Notes: generated by a model not told the origin, from the sequence alone. 64,000 nucleotides of DNA from Uloborus plumipes (GCA_038373865.1 JAXGGA010001586.1:1-64000); one strand, 5' to 3'. Counted from the stretch's first letter, positions 31,795 to 43,147 are shown. Program-made: numbers and translations.

Positions 31795-32239
31795 AGTAGG
31801 GTGGGTCGAAAATGAAAAAAAAAAAATCTTCACTTAAAAATAAATTACTAACTATTTCTAAAATCAGAATTGAAGGGTTTGGTGGATGAAGGGGCTATGT
31901 TACATTTTCAGAAAATGCAATCTGGACACAGGTAAGCAATGATTACAAATAAAGGTACAACAGGTAAGCAAATAAAACTTGGTACGTTAAAAAAAGATGT
32001 CATAAGAATATTTTCATTCGCTCACTTAACGACAAAACCAGAAAACGAAAAAGCTGCAATAATAAAACTTTGAACCTGAATTACTCTAATTAGGGTTTTG
32101 TTACATAACCCTTTCATCTCCCAAGCCAAAATTTGTATTATTAAAAACGATCATCCTTATCATATCCCAATCGGCAGAGCCGATTAATCGGTCGATTATC
32201 AACAGCTGATTACTTGGTAAAAGGTAATCGGAACATTTG
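31795..32239. other. Intergenic, no gene recognised
   Basis: Apart from the end-like sequence at 31797-31815 no feature is recognised. Confidence 0.3.
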
Positions 32240-32880
32240 CTTATCCGTGCATCCTCAGCTTGAACCCCATCCAAAGTTTTTTCAAACTGTTCCCGAAAAT
32301 TCTTTTCATCAGAATTGTTTCTGTTGGAAAATTTTTCTTTCCATTTTTTTATTTATTTCAAATTCATTTGAAAAATGAAATTATTATTATTGAAGAATTG
32401 TATCAACTCGGTGCTTTATCTGCATTGTTTTTTTTTTTTTTATTGAAGTTATTGCGAGCATCGTGACTCCAAGCAAAAAATCAAATTTCTGTAAATTGGG
32501 AAATGCAAAACCCTATATTTTACATGTTTCATGGGGGGCAAAACAAGTACTTTTTTAACAAGTATTACTTCGACATATTCGGAATCGAATATCGGGAATC
32601 TAACAATTATTACTTCGAATGAACATACATGAGTATATAAGCATCTATTCCTTTGAGTTCTTTAACAGATATCGAATTCTGAACAGGGGTAAAGTTATGT
32701 GGACACAGATTTATTTATTTTTTCTTTTTTTCTTGACATGTCATCTGCATTTGCTCATGTTAATGGCGTTCCAGCAGCACACCCTCGTTTAAGTGACCTA
32801 CTGTGACGAACATGAAAAGAAAATATGACTGAAATCAAATTTCATTTTACGAGAAATGTGTTTGGTTTCTCGTGAAAATC
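32240..32880 (+). repeat. Fragment of the hAT element seen at 47292-48140
   Basis: AGCTTGAACCCCATCC, AATGAAATTATTATTATTG, GAAGAATTGTATCAACTCGG, AACCCTATATTTTACATG, GTAAAGTTATGTGGAC and AAAATATGACTGAAATC recur in inverse order and orientation at 47540-48110. The terminal CAGGGCCGTA ends are not present here. Confidence 0.7.
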
Positions 32881-32946
32881 CTCCTCGAAACAAATATTTG
32901 GTTACGACCCCGATTTACATCGTAATGATTTTTTTTTCTTCAGATA

Positions 32947-33811
32947 CAGTGAACTCTCACTTATACGCCGCCTCATTTATGCGCCTTTTTCACTTATACG
33001 ACGATTTCGAATGGCCCCAGCACATTCCTAGCAAAATAATGAAAGTATAGTTCGTTTATGCGTCACTCTAAAAATAAATATTTCACTTATGCGCCGAATT
33101 TTCCCTAAAATGTATGAAAATTTATTTATTTTCTTTAAAAAATAAGCATTTTTCTTCACTTTCCTCTTTAATCTTTCGCCTTTATTGCTCACGGAAGGCA
33201 TTTTTTCTGCATGAACTAGAGTTCGGAGAGGGACAATTATCGATTATGGATCGTTTTAACCCTTTATGTACTGAATTAAGTTATTAATGATTTTTTATAT
33301 ATTTTTTTGTTTTTTTTAGTTGAAAATACATCAAAAAACGTATTTATCAAGTAAAAATTTTCTGAAAATTTTGGGGTTCTAAGGACCCCTATACCTTAGG
33401 GCCCCCAAGAAAACTGTTTCCGATCGCAGGTACCATCTGTTGGCCTTTCAGCAAAGTACAAGGAGTGGTACTTAAAAGTTTCAGCATGATTACAGCCATT
33501 TTGGATTCATAATACTATTTTAATAAAAGCGGGACTTCTGAGTACCGTCAGTGCATAAAGGGTTAAAGGGAACAGTTTGTAATTAGGTATGCTACAAGTT
33601 TTGTTTTCTCTTTATCATTGCAGTTACGTTACAGTAATTGCCAAACTGGAGTAATTTGTCCCTTTTCTATAGAAACATTCTTATTCACTCTCTCATTAGA
33701 ACCTATGTTGAGTTTTAATCCTTTAAATAGGCTTTTTCACTTATACGTCTCTCTCACTTACGCGCCTTTTTCTGTTGATCCCTTCGCCGGCGCATAAGTG
33801 AGAGTTCACTG
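32947..33811. mobile_element. Tigger/pogo-like MITE carrying a piggyBac-like MITE
   Basis: After TA the left end reads CAGTGAACTCTCACTTATAC; the right end is GCATAAGTGAGAGTTCACTG. Internal TTCACTTATGCGCC repeats. The right flank shows CA instead of TA, one change. 33260-33562 is a later insertion. Confidence 0.8.
33260..33562. mobile_element. piggyBac-like MITE, TTAA target
   Basis: TTAA at 33256-33259 and 33563-33566; ends CCCTTTATGTACTGAA and TCAGTGCATAAAGGG. It sits inside the Tigger-like element, so it is younger. Confidence 0.8.
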
Positions 33812-34387
33812 CAGTATTTTTTACTTTCAGTATCCCAAATGAAGGTACTCACTTAGATAAATGCAGGAAGATAAATACGATTTTACTGCCTCCGAACTTC
33901 AAGTTTTGTTTATTACTTTGCTCACTAAATCTGCAAATGTATGTATGCAGGACAGAATTGCATCATTAATAAAAATTAACGGAAACGATTCAGTTTAATA
34001 TAGTCTATAAAATGTGCATGTGTACTTGCATACACATTTGTATAACTACATGAAATAAACTGAAAAAAAAAGCAATTTCCTCCTTTAGAAATAATTGTTT
34101 AATGCAAAAAACCTTGAAAAAGAGTTCTTTAACAATTACTACAAATATCACATCTTGTCCCAAATCAATAATTGAATGATTTGATCCATTTGGATACTTT
34201 TAGGTACTTTGAAAGAGAAAAGCTATTAACACTTCTGAAACCGGAGTTTATTTTAACTGCATATGCTGAACGTAAATCTGTTAAAAAATGAAATTCAGAT
34301 ATTTTTAAACAGTTAACACTTCAATGTTTTCTGAGAAAATATAATGATGAAAACTTTTTCTTTCTTTGAGAAAAAGAAACCCGGTTT
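33812..34387. other. A+T-rich intergenic, no gene recognised
   Basis: No repeat family or domain recognised. Confidence 0.3.
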
Positions 34388-34391
34388 TTAA

Positions 34392-34612
34392 CCCGTTACA
34401 ACCTAGTGATCTTTTTATTATCACCTATTTTCAGACTAATCACTGAAAACGATACCTTTTTATCATTTCTTATTCTCATTGGCTGGTTTCCTCTTGAATC
34501 AATGTCCAATAGGAAATCAGACAATCAGAATAAGAAATGATAAAAATGTATAGTTTTCAGTGAGGAGTCTGAAAAGAGGTGATCTATAAATAGATCACTG
34601 GGTGGCAACGGG
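34392..34612. mobile_element. piggyBac-like palindromic MITE, TTAA target
   Basis: TTAA at 34388-34391 and 34613-34616; CCCGTTACAACCTAGTGATC at the left mirrors GATCACTGGGTGGCAACGGG at the right. Further inverted pairing inside (TTATCATTTCTTATTCT / AGAATAAGAAATGATAA). Confidence 0.85.
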
Positions 34613-34879
34613 TTAATGAAAAAAACTTGGAAAAACTTTTTCCCCCAGCACTTTGAAATTGTACACATCTTGTCCAAACACAGAATGTTATTTAGTATGA
34701 AGGAATGTTTCTATACACATTTACTATCATTTTATTCACATCATAAATATTTTTCATAAAATCTTCACAATGTAGCATAGAAAAAATTACATAAAGGATA
34801 TTTCACGACTCTTCGTAAAAACTATGTAAGAATGTAGGCTTTCACGGCCGGTGTAAATATTAGTCAATGATTCCGGATC

Positions 34880-34978
34880 ATTAATGTTGTGCCCTGGTCT
34901 GAATGGCTTTAATCTATACGTTTCGAAACGTATGGATTAAAGCCATTCAGACCACGGCACAACAGCCCGGAATCCTTA
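34880..34978. repeat. Near-perfect palindrome, Penelope-like fragment?
   Basis: GTTGTGCCCTGGTCTGAATG, GCTTTAATCTATACGTTTCG is mirrored at once by CGAAACGTATGGATTAAAGC and CATTCAGACCACGGCACAAC, about 40 bases per arm with no loop. CACGGCACAACAGCCCGGAATC is reminiscent of Penelope-like element ends (from memory). It lies just upstream of hammerhead-like copy D. Confidence 0.7.
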
Positions 34979-35039
34979 ACTAATAAAAATTAAACTGTTA
35001 AAAATATAAATAACGGGAAATGAAGCAAATACACCCACA

Positions 35040-35170
35040 GCTCGATCATAGCATCCTGAGAGCGCAGTTTCGTCTTTATTCTGGACTCCTTAGGCAGGAA
35101 TAGCCAACGATCGAGATGGAGGCAAAGATCCTCTTATTGTAGCTACGATTGCCAACAATCTGATAGATAA
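35040..35170 (-). ncRNA. Hammerhead-ribozyme-like motif, copy D (decayed)
   Basis: On the minus strand: CTATTCCTGC, CTAAGGAG (consensus CTGANGAG, the invariant G changed), stem II TC/GA closed by G-C, CGAAAC intact, TGCGCTC, then TCAGGATG. Upstream TCAGATTGTTGGC and GCCTCCATCTCG match the flanks of copy B. Probably inactive. Confidence 0.5.
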
Positions 35171-35177
35171 AATTAAT

Positions 35178-35650
35178 TTATCTTAGCAGCGGGTGTCCGC
35201 AAACCAAACAGGAAATGGTTTGAAGGACTCCATGGACTACCGAGTTCCATTCCATGGTGGTCCAAACCAAAGTCACATTCACCGGTCTCCGACCAGCGGA
35301 CCGCCAATGATTCCGAACGCTGCAGTTCGAGAAAACGAGTCGTGATTCAGAAAGCATTTCGAACTTTTTTCCCCGCGCACCTCTACTGTCCGTTGGAAAG
35401 AACGATGAAAGAAAAATAAAAAGAAAAACGAAAGACTGGGGAGGGCTATTACGCGTTCGTTTCCTCCAACAGAGGGGGGGGGGGGGTGGGGGGAGGATAG
35501 CAACTAGATTTGTCAGTACGGGTACTATCTGTTGCACAAGCGATGCTGGCAAGCGGCCAAATAGAATTCTCTGGCTCGAATAGAAGGAAAAACGAGATAG
35601 CACACCCATTTCTCGACAGTGGGAAAAAGAGTCTGGGAACAGCGAAACTA
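35178..35650. other. G+C-richer island with overlapping frames
   Basis: Minus-strand frame 35178-35717 runs into the HPA copy and through a C/G tract; no domain recognised. Confidence 0.35.
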
Positions 35651-36038
35651 CACTGCAAAAAGATGTTGTTTTTACAGTATAATACCGGCAGCAGAGGTTC
35701 CAGTTTAAAACTGTCAAAGCACAGTAATAAACTGTAAAAATAACTGTTTTACAGTTTATTACTGAAAGACGAGCAATTTTTTACAGGTTATTACAAAAAA
35801 TTAGCAATTTTACCATGAAATTAGCTGTATTAAACTGTAAAAACAACAGAAAAAACTGGAAGGTTCCAGTTTATAATTAAAATTTACCGTAATAAACTGT
35901 CAAACTAGCAATTTTACAGTTTATTGCAGTAAAATTCTTACAGTTTCTTACTGCCAACTAGAATGTTTACAGTTTGTTAGTAAAAATTAGCAGTTTTACA
36001 GTTTATTACTGCAAAAAACAATATTATTTTTTACAGTG
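35651..36038 (+). repeat. HPA hairpin-array element
   Basis: TA then CACTGCAAAAAGATGTTG at the left and TTTTTTACAGTG then TA at the right, the clearest sign that the element is bordered by TA. CTGTAAAA modules, GCAGCAGAGGTTCCAGTTTA landmark. Confidence 0.82.
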
Positions 36039-36296
36039 TAGGCTCGTCAACATGAAAAAAAAATATCATGAAGATTGCCCACATATTTTCGGTACGCAAC
36101 CAGGCGGTTCTTGTAAAAAAATTAATTTTTAAAAAACTTAATTTCTCAGAAAAGTCGCTGTATTCACGTTAGAGCTGAAATTTCTAAAAAAACTTTCTTG
36201 ATCTGGAAGACAACTTAAAGTGAACATTAATAGCCAAAAATAAACAAAATCCCGCTTAACAACATCGATCGATTGCAACCCACACCTGCTAGAGTC

Positions 36297-38179
36297 CAGT
36301 GGTCGGAAGTAGCGCGCTACAAGTAGCGAAACTACTGTAGTAGCTACATTTTTTAGTAGTTTGTAGTGTAGCGCACTACTTTTTAAAAAAAGTAGTGTAG
36401 TGAGTAGCGCGATACAAAAATGTTGTAGTTTGTAGCGATTTCATAAAACTACTTTCTAATGGAGCAAAAAAAAAAAAAGATTCAATCGCGTCTGACTGGC
36501 GCATATCGTACACGATTTCCTTTGCGAAAGCAGTGAGAAAAATGAATCATACAAATTCGAGCTGACCTCAGGCATATCATTTTGACGCCATACGTTCTAT
36601 ATGTTAGACGGCATTGGTTTCTTTGGCGTCACCATTTTCATATTCCGCCAATATTTGCATTGAATATAGTGTATGGATGAGGAAGGAAAATTTATGAATG
36701 AGCGATAACTGAGTGTTAGTGTTTTATAGCAGCCGAGAATGTCATGTAAATGAATGCTTTAGCGCTCAATGCTCAATTGGATTATTGTTCCAATGTCCAC
36801 CAAACATGGCAGCAATTTTAATAGAAAAGGATACAAATTTGATAGAAGATGACAATATCGAGCTGCCCTGGCCGGCGTATAATAAATACTTCACAGTTAT
36901 TGAAATGAGTTTCGTGCAAACTTTGCACTTTGAACAAAAAACTTTCTGTTTCTAAGTCATCCGCATACAATTTAAAACTGCATATTGAAGTAAGTTAAGC
37001 ATTCTTAGTTATGTTTCACACTTCAGATAGCTTATTTATTAATATTTCATAATGAATACTAGTACCGTTTAGTATGTTTTTCATATTTCTTTAGTTTTGC
37101 TTCTTTAGTGATGGAGTATTGAAAAATATTAAAATAATAAAAATCAATTATTAAACATTTTTGACATCATTTGACACAATTGGAAAAACGTTTTCATTTC
37201 ATTTTATCGGTGGCGTATTAATAGGGATGGTGTTCAGACCGAGGGCTGTAACTCCCCAAGGGCGTAGCCAGGACTCACGTTAGGGGGGTGCAAGCAGTGG
37301 CACCCCAATAGGAGGTCACTGTGACCTCCCAAAAAGTTCTTATCCGATACAAATTGGCTGATGAAATTTGAAAACAGTGAGACAGTATTGCAAGGCTGAA
37401 CTTCATTTTATTTTATTTTTTTTCTTCAATTAATTAATTTATTCATTTTTGTGATGCCTCACGTCTCTTTTGGTAGACATAGATAAGAATGCATTTTTTT
37501 AATCATTCAGTAAAGTTCTGAGTTTCATTCGGTAAATTTAAAATTTTCTCCTCAAAAACAGGCAAGCTTACTTATAATATTTCACCCTAAAATTTTTATT
37601 CTTCGCATACTCAGATTAAAAAAGTTGTTTTCATGCTAAAAGACAAATTTGGGTTTGGTACAAGGATCCGTGTTAGGTAAAGAATGAAGCCGATTTTCTG
37701 ATGTGGCGCCAAGGACTTAAAACTTATTGGTGGGAGAGGAGGCGAAGGGGGGGGGGGAGACTCTCAATGACCGAATGAAATTCCAAATTTCACCGAGTAA
37801 TAAAATACGAACTTATTTGTCTGCACCAGAATGCTACAATGAAAAGCAGGAAAGGGGACAAAATCGTTTGTCAAAAAAATAAATAAAATGGGAGGTCACA
37901 GTGACCTCCCATTGACTCTGATCTAGGGGGGTGCAGCTGCACCCCCCTAGCTACGCCCTTGCCAACCCCCTTGAAGCTCAAAATTAAATTCCTACAATAA
38001 AAATTCAATTTTTTTTCTCATATGTTTTTGAAAAGTAGCGAAGTAGCGACTACTTTTCAAAAGTAGTGTAGCGCGCTACATTTTAAAAAAAGTAGTTGTA
38101 GCTGTAGTTAACTACATTTATAAGAAAGTAGTTGTAGTTGTAGTTCGCTACAAAAAAAATGTAGTTTTTCCAACCACTG
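36297..38179. mobile_element. hAT element, 1.9 kb, perfect 8-bp TSD
   Basis: CTAGAGTC on both sides (36289-36296, 38180-38187). Left CAGTGGTCGGAAGTAGCGCG, right TTTTTCCAACCACTG. Subterminal zones are packed with GTAGCGCGCTAC and AGTAGTTGTAG motifs, likely transposase-binding repeats. An 80-codon frame (36713-36955) contains IELPWPAYNKYFTVIE, faintly like the start of hAT transposases, but no dimerisation region is present. A second hAT element (37257-37961) is inserted inside. Confidence 0.9.
37257..37961. mobile_element. hAT-like element nested in the 1.9 kb hAT
   Basis: CAAGGGCGTAGCCAGGA to CCTAGCTACGCCCTTG; G/C-rich GGGGGGTGCA subterminal repeats; GGAGGTCACTGTGACCTCCC near both ends. Flanks TAACTCCC and CCAACCCC agree only partly (5 of 8). 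Confidence 0.7.
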
Positions 38180-38187
38180 CTAGAGTC

Positions 38188-38688
38188 CCTCGACTCCCTC
38201 CTTCCCCGCAGATCTTGGGTAATAAATGAAGATCTTGGGAACTTATTTGAAATTCTTAGCTTTCGGGCATTTGTGACAAAATTGATATAACTTGATACAA
38301 ATTTGGAAAATTTTAAAAATTAAAAATAATGCTCTTTATAGCAATCCAGAAGAGATTTTTTTCAAGCACAAACTGTGACCAAAAAAGGTAGCGCTGAGAA
38401 AAAACCAAACAAATTAAAATCACACCACTGTCATTTCGTTGCATTGTCTAAGTGGTCGTATCGACCCCCCCCCCCCCCCCAGCGAATGAGTTTGTACAAA
38501 TAGAAATTTTTACAAGTAATAATTATTGAGAGATCAATTTTAGTATTCATAATCATATTTTGTCTAACGTTTTCTAGATTAATAATAAACCGGCTACAAC
38601 AGCATTCATTGTTGAAAAAGTCCACTGCAAGATACTAATAGACGCACAAAAATGTGTGCGAAAATTCATCAAATTTAATTTTTCGTTA
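38188..38688. other. Intergenic, no gene recognised
   Basis: A C tract at 38466-38480 and A+T-rich filler only. Confidence 0.3.
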
Positions 38689-38700
38689 ATCCATACGCAA

Positions 38701-38996
38701 GGGCCGTGGTGGCCCGATCGGTAAGGCACCGGACTCGTGTCCGGAGGGACCCGGGTTCGATCCCAGCCGATTAAAGATCCACCGTCTTGATTAATGGTGG
38801 CTGGGAGGCATTAAAAATGTTGTGGTCACAAAGTCCTCCAAGTGAAACGATACTTCTGGGGGTGTCGGGCCAAGGGTTTGCTCGACCCTAGGTTCTGGTT
38901 CAAAATTAAGAACAGAGCGCTCTTCAGGGCCCTATCCCGGTTAAACCACGAAGCTGTGGTAGGTACGGGGGACCCTGAAGTGTGAAATGAAATGAA
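38701..38996 (+). repeat. tRNA-derived SINE with 12-bp target duplication
   Basis: ATCCATACGCAA borders both sides (38689-38700, 38997-39008). The head is a tRNA-like GTGGCCCGATCGGTAAGGC (box A), anticodon-arm-like CCGGA CTCGTGT TCCGG and GGGTTCGATCCC (box B). A ~200-base body follows with GTGGTCACAAAGTCCTCC and CCACGAAGCTGTGGTAGG, ending in a TGAAA repeat. Acceptor pairing and genomic tail show a SINE, not a functional tRNA. Confidence 0.92.
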
Positions 38997-39008
38997 ATCC
39001 ATACGCAA

Positions 39009-39484
39009 TTTCGTCCATAAACTTTGATGCTCCCCCCCCCCCCTCAAAGTATAGGAGTGGCCAAAAAGAGAATACTTTGTCAATGCAAATCATAGCACTA
39101 TTTTTCTGGATCGTGCGTCCTCGAAACCTTGTGAGCCCCCCCCCCCCCCCAAAAAAAAATCATGAATATATTACTAATAAATAAAATAAACACATAATCT
39201 AAGTTGATTGAGGGATAATTAAAATGTAAAAATTAATTTAAATTAAAAAAGACATTGAAACAAAAATTGAATTATATTTCCTGCACTTAGTATACAACGA
39301 AGTAAAAATGATGGAACCTTAGTCATTTAAGATCGTTAAATAAAAGAGAGAACCTCTGATACAATAAATTAAATTACTAATTTTATACACCACAAACTCC
39401 ACTTTCATCTTGGCGGCTCATGTCCATCTTTGCGAAAAATGGAACGTGTAATCTGAATTACTGGTTGCCCTGAGTGTATTTCTA
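39009..39484. other. A+T-rich intergenic, no gene recognised
   Basis: C tracts (39034-39043, 39136-39150) and A+T-rich sequence. No domain or repeat copy found. Confidence 0.3.
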
Positions 39485-39715
39485 CAAGGCAAAAATGAAC
39501 TGTTGTTTTTACAGGGTAGCACTGGCAACCGAGGTTCCAATTTAAAACTGTAAAATGCACAGTAATTTACTGTAAAACTAGCAATTTTACAGTTTATTAC
39601 TGTAAAGTTAGCAATTTTAGATTATTGCCGTAACATTTAGCTGTATTATACTGTAAAAACAACAGTATAATACTGGCAGGAGAGGTTCCAGTCTTAAACT
39701 GTAAAATGCGCAGTA

Positions 39716-39943
39716 CCGTAAAGTCGGGTTACTTGGACCCTAGGGGGTTCCTTGAGCCCCTTACAGTAAAATGATAAAATCTGGGTTTGGTACTTACTAG
39801 TTGAAGACTTGCACGTAGTTCCTCGTTTCTCCGCTAGGTAGAAGTACTCTGCAGTCTCTAACGCTAGTACCAAACCCAGATTTTATCATTTTACTGTGGG
39901 CTCAAGTAACCCCCTTGTGGGTCCAAGTAACCCGACTTTACGG
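39716..39943. mobile_element. Palindromic TA-flanked MITE (CCGTAAA-GGGTTACTTGG)
   Basis: CCGTAAAGTCGGGTTACTTG at the left and CAAGTAACCCGACTTTACGG at the right, TA at both sides (39714-39715, 39944-39945). The interior is itself inverted (AAAATGATAAAATCTGGGTT / AACCCAGATTTTATCATTTT). Same family at 52956-53488; similar ends at 58230. Confidence 0.9.
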
Positions 39944-39959
39944 TAATAAACTTAAATTA

Positions 39960-40375
39960 GCAATTTTACAGTTCACTACTATAGAAGTAGCAATTTTCTA
40001 GTTTAGTACTATAGAAGTAGCAATTTTCTAGTTTAGTACTGTAAAAGCAGCAATTTTACAGTTTAGTATAGTAAAAGCAGCAATTTTACAGTTTAGTACT
40101 GTAAAAGCAGCAATTTTACAGTTTAGTACTGTAAAAGCAGCAATTTTACAGTTTAGTACTGTAAAAGCAGCAATTTTACAGTTTAGTACTGTAAAAGCAG
40201 AAATTTTAGTTTAGTACTGTAAAAGCAGCAATTTTACAGTTTAGTACTGTAAAAGCAGCAATTTTACAGTTTAGTACTGTAAAAGCAGCAATTTTACAGT
40301 TCAGTACTGTAAAAGCAGCAATTTTACAGTTCAGTACTGTAAAAGCAGCAATTTTAGTTTTGTACTGAAAAATTG
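39960..40375 (+). repeat. 30-bp tandem hairpin array (~14 units)
   Basis: Units read CAATTTTACAGTTTAGTACT then GTAAAAGCAG, repeating every 30 bases with near identity from about 40047 to 40350. Each unit folds as CTGTAAAA-GCAGCAA-TTTTACAG. This is local amplification of one HPA module. Confidence 0.92.
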
Positions 40376-40447
40376 GCAATTTTTAGTTTATTACTGTAAA
40401 ATTAGCTGCAATTTACTGTAAAAACAATATTCATTTTTTTTACTGTG

Positions 40448-41950
40448 GAATGTGTAATCTGAACGACCGCTTGATCTGAGTGCATAACTACGATAGCGCG
40501 GGCACTTTCGTGTGCTCCAAATTAAATTGCACAAACGAGCAATGAAGAAAGAATTTCGATCTCAATCAGTGAAAGTGAGAAGGAAGAAGAAGAAAAAAAA
40601 ACGTGACTTTCATTCGTCTTTCGAAATTCCAATACACCGGCACCATTTCCTTTCTTCCTTCATCTCGAGGTAAATAAAAGCAAAAAGAAAAAAAAAACAA
40701 ACCCTCGATCAAAATGGGGGGTGAGAAACAGACATGAGTCCCAATTTCCGATATATAGGTTACAAGCGTTCCTTCCTTTAAACGACGTTCGAAGCATCGG
40801 ATCAACCAAAAAACGATGCGAAGAGGGGGGGGGGGGGAAGGAAAACTGGGGAAAAAATGAGTTGACCCACTTTTGCTAAGGGGCATATGCCTTAATATAT
40901 ATATATTTAAAAAAACCTATCTTCCTTGTTCCTTACACATAAATGCAACAAGATAAAAAAGAAAAAGTCCCTCTTCCCGCATGAAAAAAAAAAAAAAAAA
41001 AAAGACTTTCTTTTCACTGGTATTTTCATTTACCCCCTCAAAGGGGGCGGAGAAAATGGTATGACCCAATAAAGATGAAGAGCTTGTTGGGAAGAAAATA
41101 TAGTCAAGTGAGAGGAAAAAAAACGAATCGACGCCAAAAAGAAGAGGTGTTAAAAAAGTAGTGTCTCTTATCCGCTGTTAATGATGTTTATGGTCTTAAA
41201 TAAAGAGTTCGCGATACATAGTTTCTTCCGAGGGACATTAAGAAAAAGAAAAAAAAAAAGGTTTTTGTGCCATCTGGAATCCATTTGGGAGGGAGGGAGA
41301 GTCTCCTCAAACGACGTTCATTGAATTTCAAAGAGCTTCCGAAAAATGAGGAAGTCAAAAAGTCGAGGCTTATCACTCGTGATTTAAAATCTAGCGGGTG
41401 TTCCTCATCGGACAAAATTTCGGCCGATAATGTGGAGCGGCATTCCGATTACAAATCGATATTATGAAATGATACGATAGAGGACTCCAGCCAGATATGA
41501 GAAAGCGGTTAGAGCGAACTGACCCAGTAAATGACTGCACGGAGGTTTGAGGATGTCAGTGAAACGCTTTTAACCTTTTGGAACCGGGCTGTTTTTTAGA
41601 AACTTTTCTTTCGACCCAGGTAGTACGACAGTTGAACCACAGATTTCTTTTCCATTGAAAAGAGAAGGTATAAACTCGTACCAGACGTATGAAACCTTGA
41701 AAAATCCCCGGCTCCAAAGGGTTCGAGTGAAAATCTCAACCCCGTCCTCTAAAAAAAAAAAATAGTTACGGTACAGCGTGTGTGCCGCCCGGCTCCTAAA
41801 GGTTAAAACTTGCAATTTTACAAACATCAAAAAATTGAATTCATACACGCAACACTTTAAATGTGTGCAGAATTCCATATTTGAATTGGCAATAAGTGAT
41901 AACAAGGAAAGAGAGTGGGGGATGAGAGATTTCTATCTCCTAACTTTACT
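40448..41950. other. Unique, partly G+C-richer, no gene recognised
   Basis: Frames at 40566-40886, 41188-41467 and 41570-41905 lack known domains. Contains A tracts (40983-41002) and TGACCCA motifs near 40863, 41062 and 41519. Confidence 0.35.
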
Positions 41951-42300
41951 ACGCTGTAAAATATGATGTTGTGTTTACAGTATAATACAGCTAATTTTAT
42001 AGTAATAAGCTGTAAAATTTGCTGCTTTATAGTAATAAACAGCAAAATTGCTAATTTCACAGTTTAATACTCTGCAATTTACAGTTTTAAACTGGAACCT
42101 CTCCTGCCAGTATAATACTGTTGTTTTTACAGTATAATACAGCTAAATTTTACGTCAATAAACTAAAATTGCTAACTATACAGTAATAAACTATAAAATT
42201 GCTAGTTTTGCAATTTATTACTGTGCAATTTACAGTCTTAGATGGGAACCTCGGCTGCCAGTATTATATTGTAAAAACAACAGTTCATTTTTTGCCGTGT
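41951..42300 (-). repeat. HPA hairpin-array element
   Basis: ACGCTGTAAAATATGATG start and TTCATTTTTTGCCGTG end; landmark GAACCTCTCCTGCC about 42100 and CCTCGGCTGCC about 42250. Two half-units. Confidence 0.8.
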
Positions 42301-43147
42301 ATACAGCACAAAATGAGCCCCTCTCGGGTTGTCTTAGAACATGGCTTAGCAGGGTAAAAATACAGTCCCTCCTCGAGGGATGAAAGCATCGCAATCGGCT
42401 TTTGCTTTCGTCGTTTAAACTTTCCTTCAATGTTTACATCATCACTTGGTCTATTTTCAGTTCGACAGTAGCACGTATCGGAAGACAAAAAAAAAAAGAA
42501 AAAAAAAAGAGCACACACCGCAGTTTTCGTTGCCAGTTGCATTACAATCAGTTGGGAAGTAGATGGGGGGGGGGGGGGCGGTCACTATGTGTGTTTTTTC
42601 ACACTGAAGTAGGCATGAAAACAGCGCCCTTTAACTCACCCGAGTATTCCTGCCCCCAAAACAGTACTCAGCTCAAAACAATACTAACACTTGCAACATA
42701 ATCAAATACATAAAGACTAAATATTACATAATTAAAATTGTGCTGCCTTATCTATTTATACGGTGTATTAAGGTGTTTGTTTTGTGCAAAAGAGTTGACT
42801 GAAATATGACAGTGAGCGTACCAGATTCAAGACATCCCGACACAAATTGTGTGAATGAAGTCTTTAAAAAAAAAAGCAAATAAAGTTTATTCCAATAGCA
42901 ATAATAATAATGAGCTAAATATCAAAAGTAATGTATAAAGAACAAAGTTATATTACAGAAAATAATAGGCTTCTGAAACTTAAATTAAAAGCTTGAACAT
43001 AAATCATACACAAATCACAAAGCCTGTACATATGTTCCATATTCTTGTCCAAATAATTTACAATGCTATGTACCAGTAGTTTTCCTCAGCTATTAGTTGA
43101 AATTTCATTAAAAATAAAATTATGTCTGTTTTTTACTTTCTTCTATA
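42301..43147. other. Intergenic, no gene recognised
   Basis: G tract 42567-42579, A+T-rich 42700-43130. No repeat copy or domain. Confidence 0.3.

Larger units (their letters stand above)
39485..40447 (+). repeat. HPA hairpin-array element with expanded modules
   Basis: Left CAAGGCAAAAATGAACTG, right TTTTTTTTACTGTGG. Holds a TA-flanked palindromic MITE (39716-39943) and a tandemly amplified module array (39960-40375). Removing the MITE restores GCGCAGTAATAAACT. Confidence 0.85.

Noticed and set aside
35178..35717. 179-codon minus-strand frame, the longest in the window
   Set aside because: It starts inside an HPA repeat copy and passes through a G/C homopolymer; no domain recognised.
38701..38775. 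Functional tRNA gene (anticodon-arm CTCGTGT)
   Set aside because: Bounded by target duplication and TGAAA tail, so a SINE head.
39960..40375. CRISPR-like regular array of 30-base repeats
   Set aside because: Units are directly tandem with no unique spacers, and the same module occurs in dispersed HPA copies.
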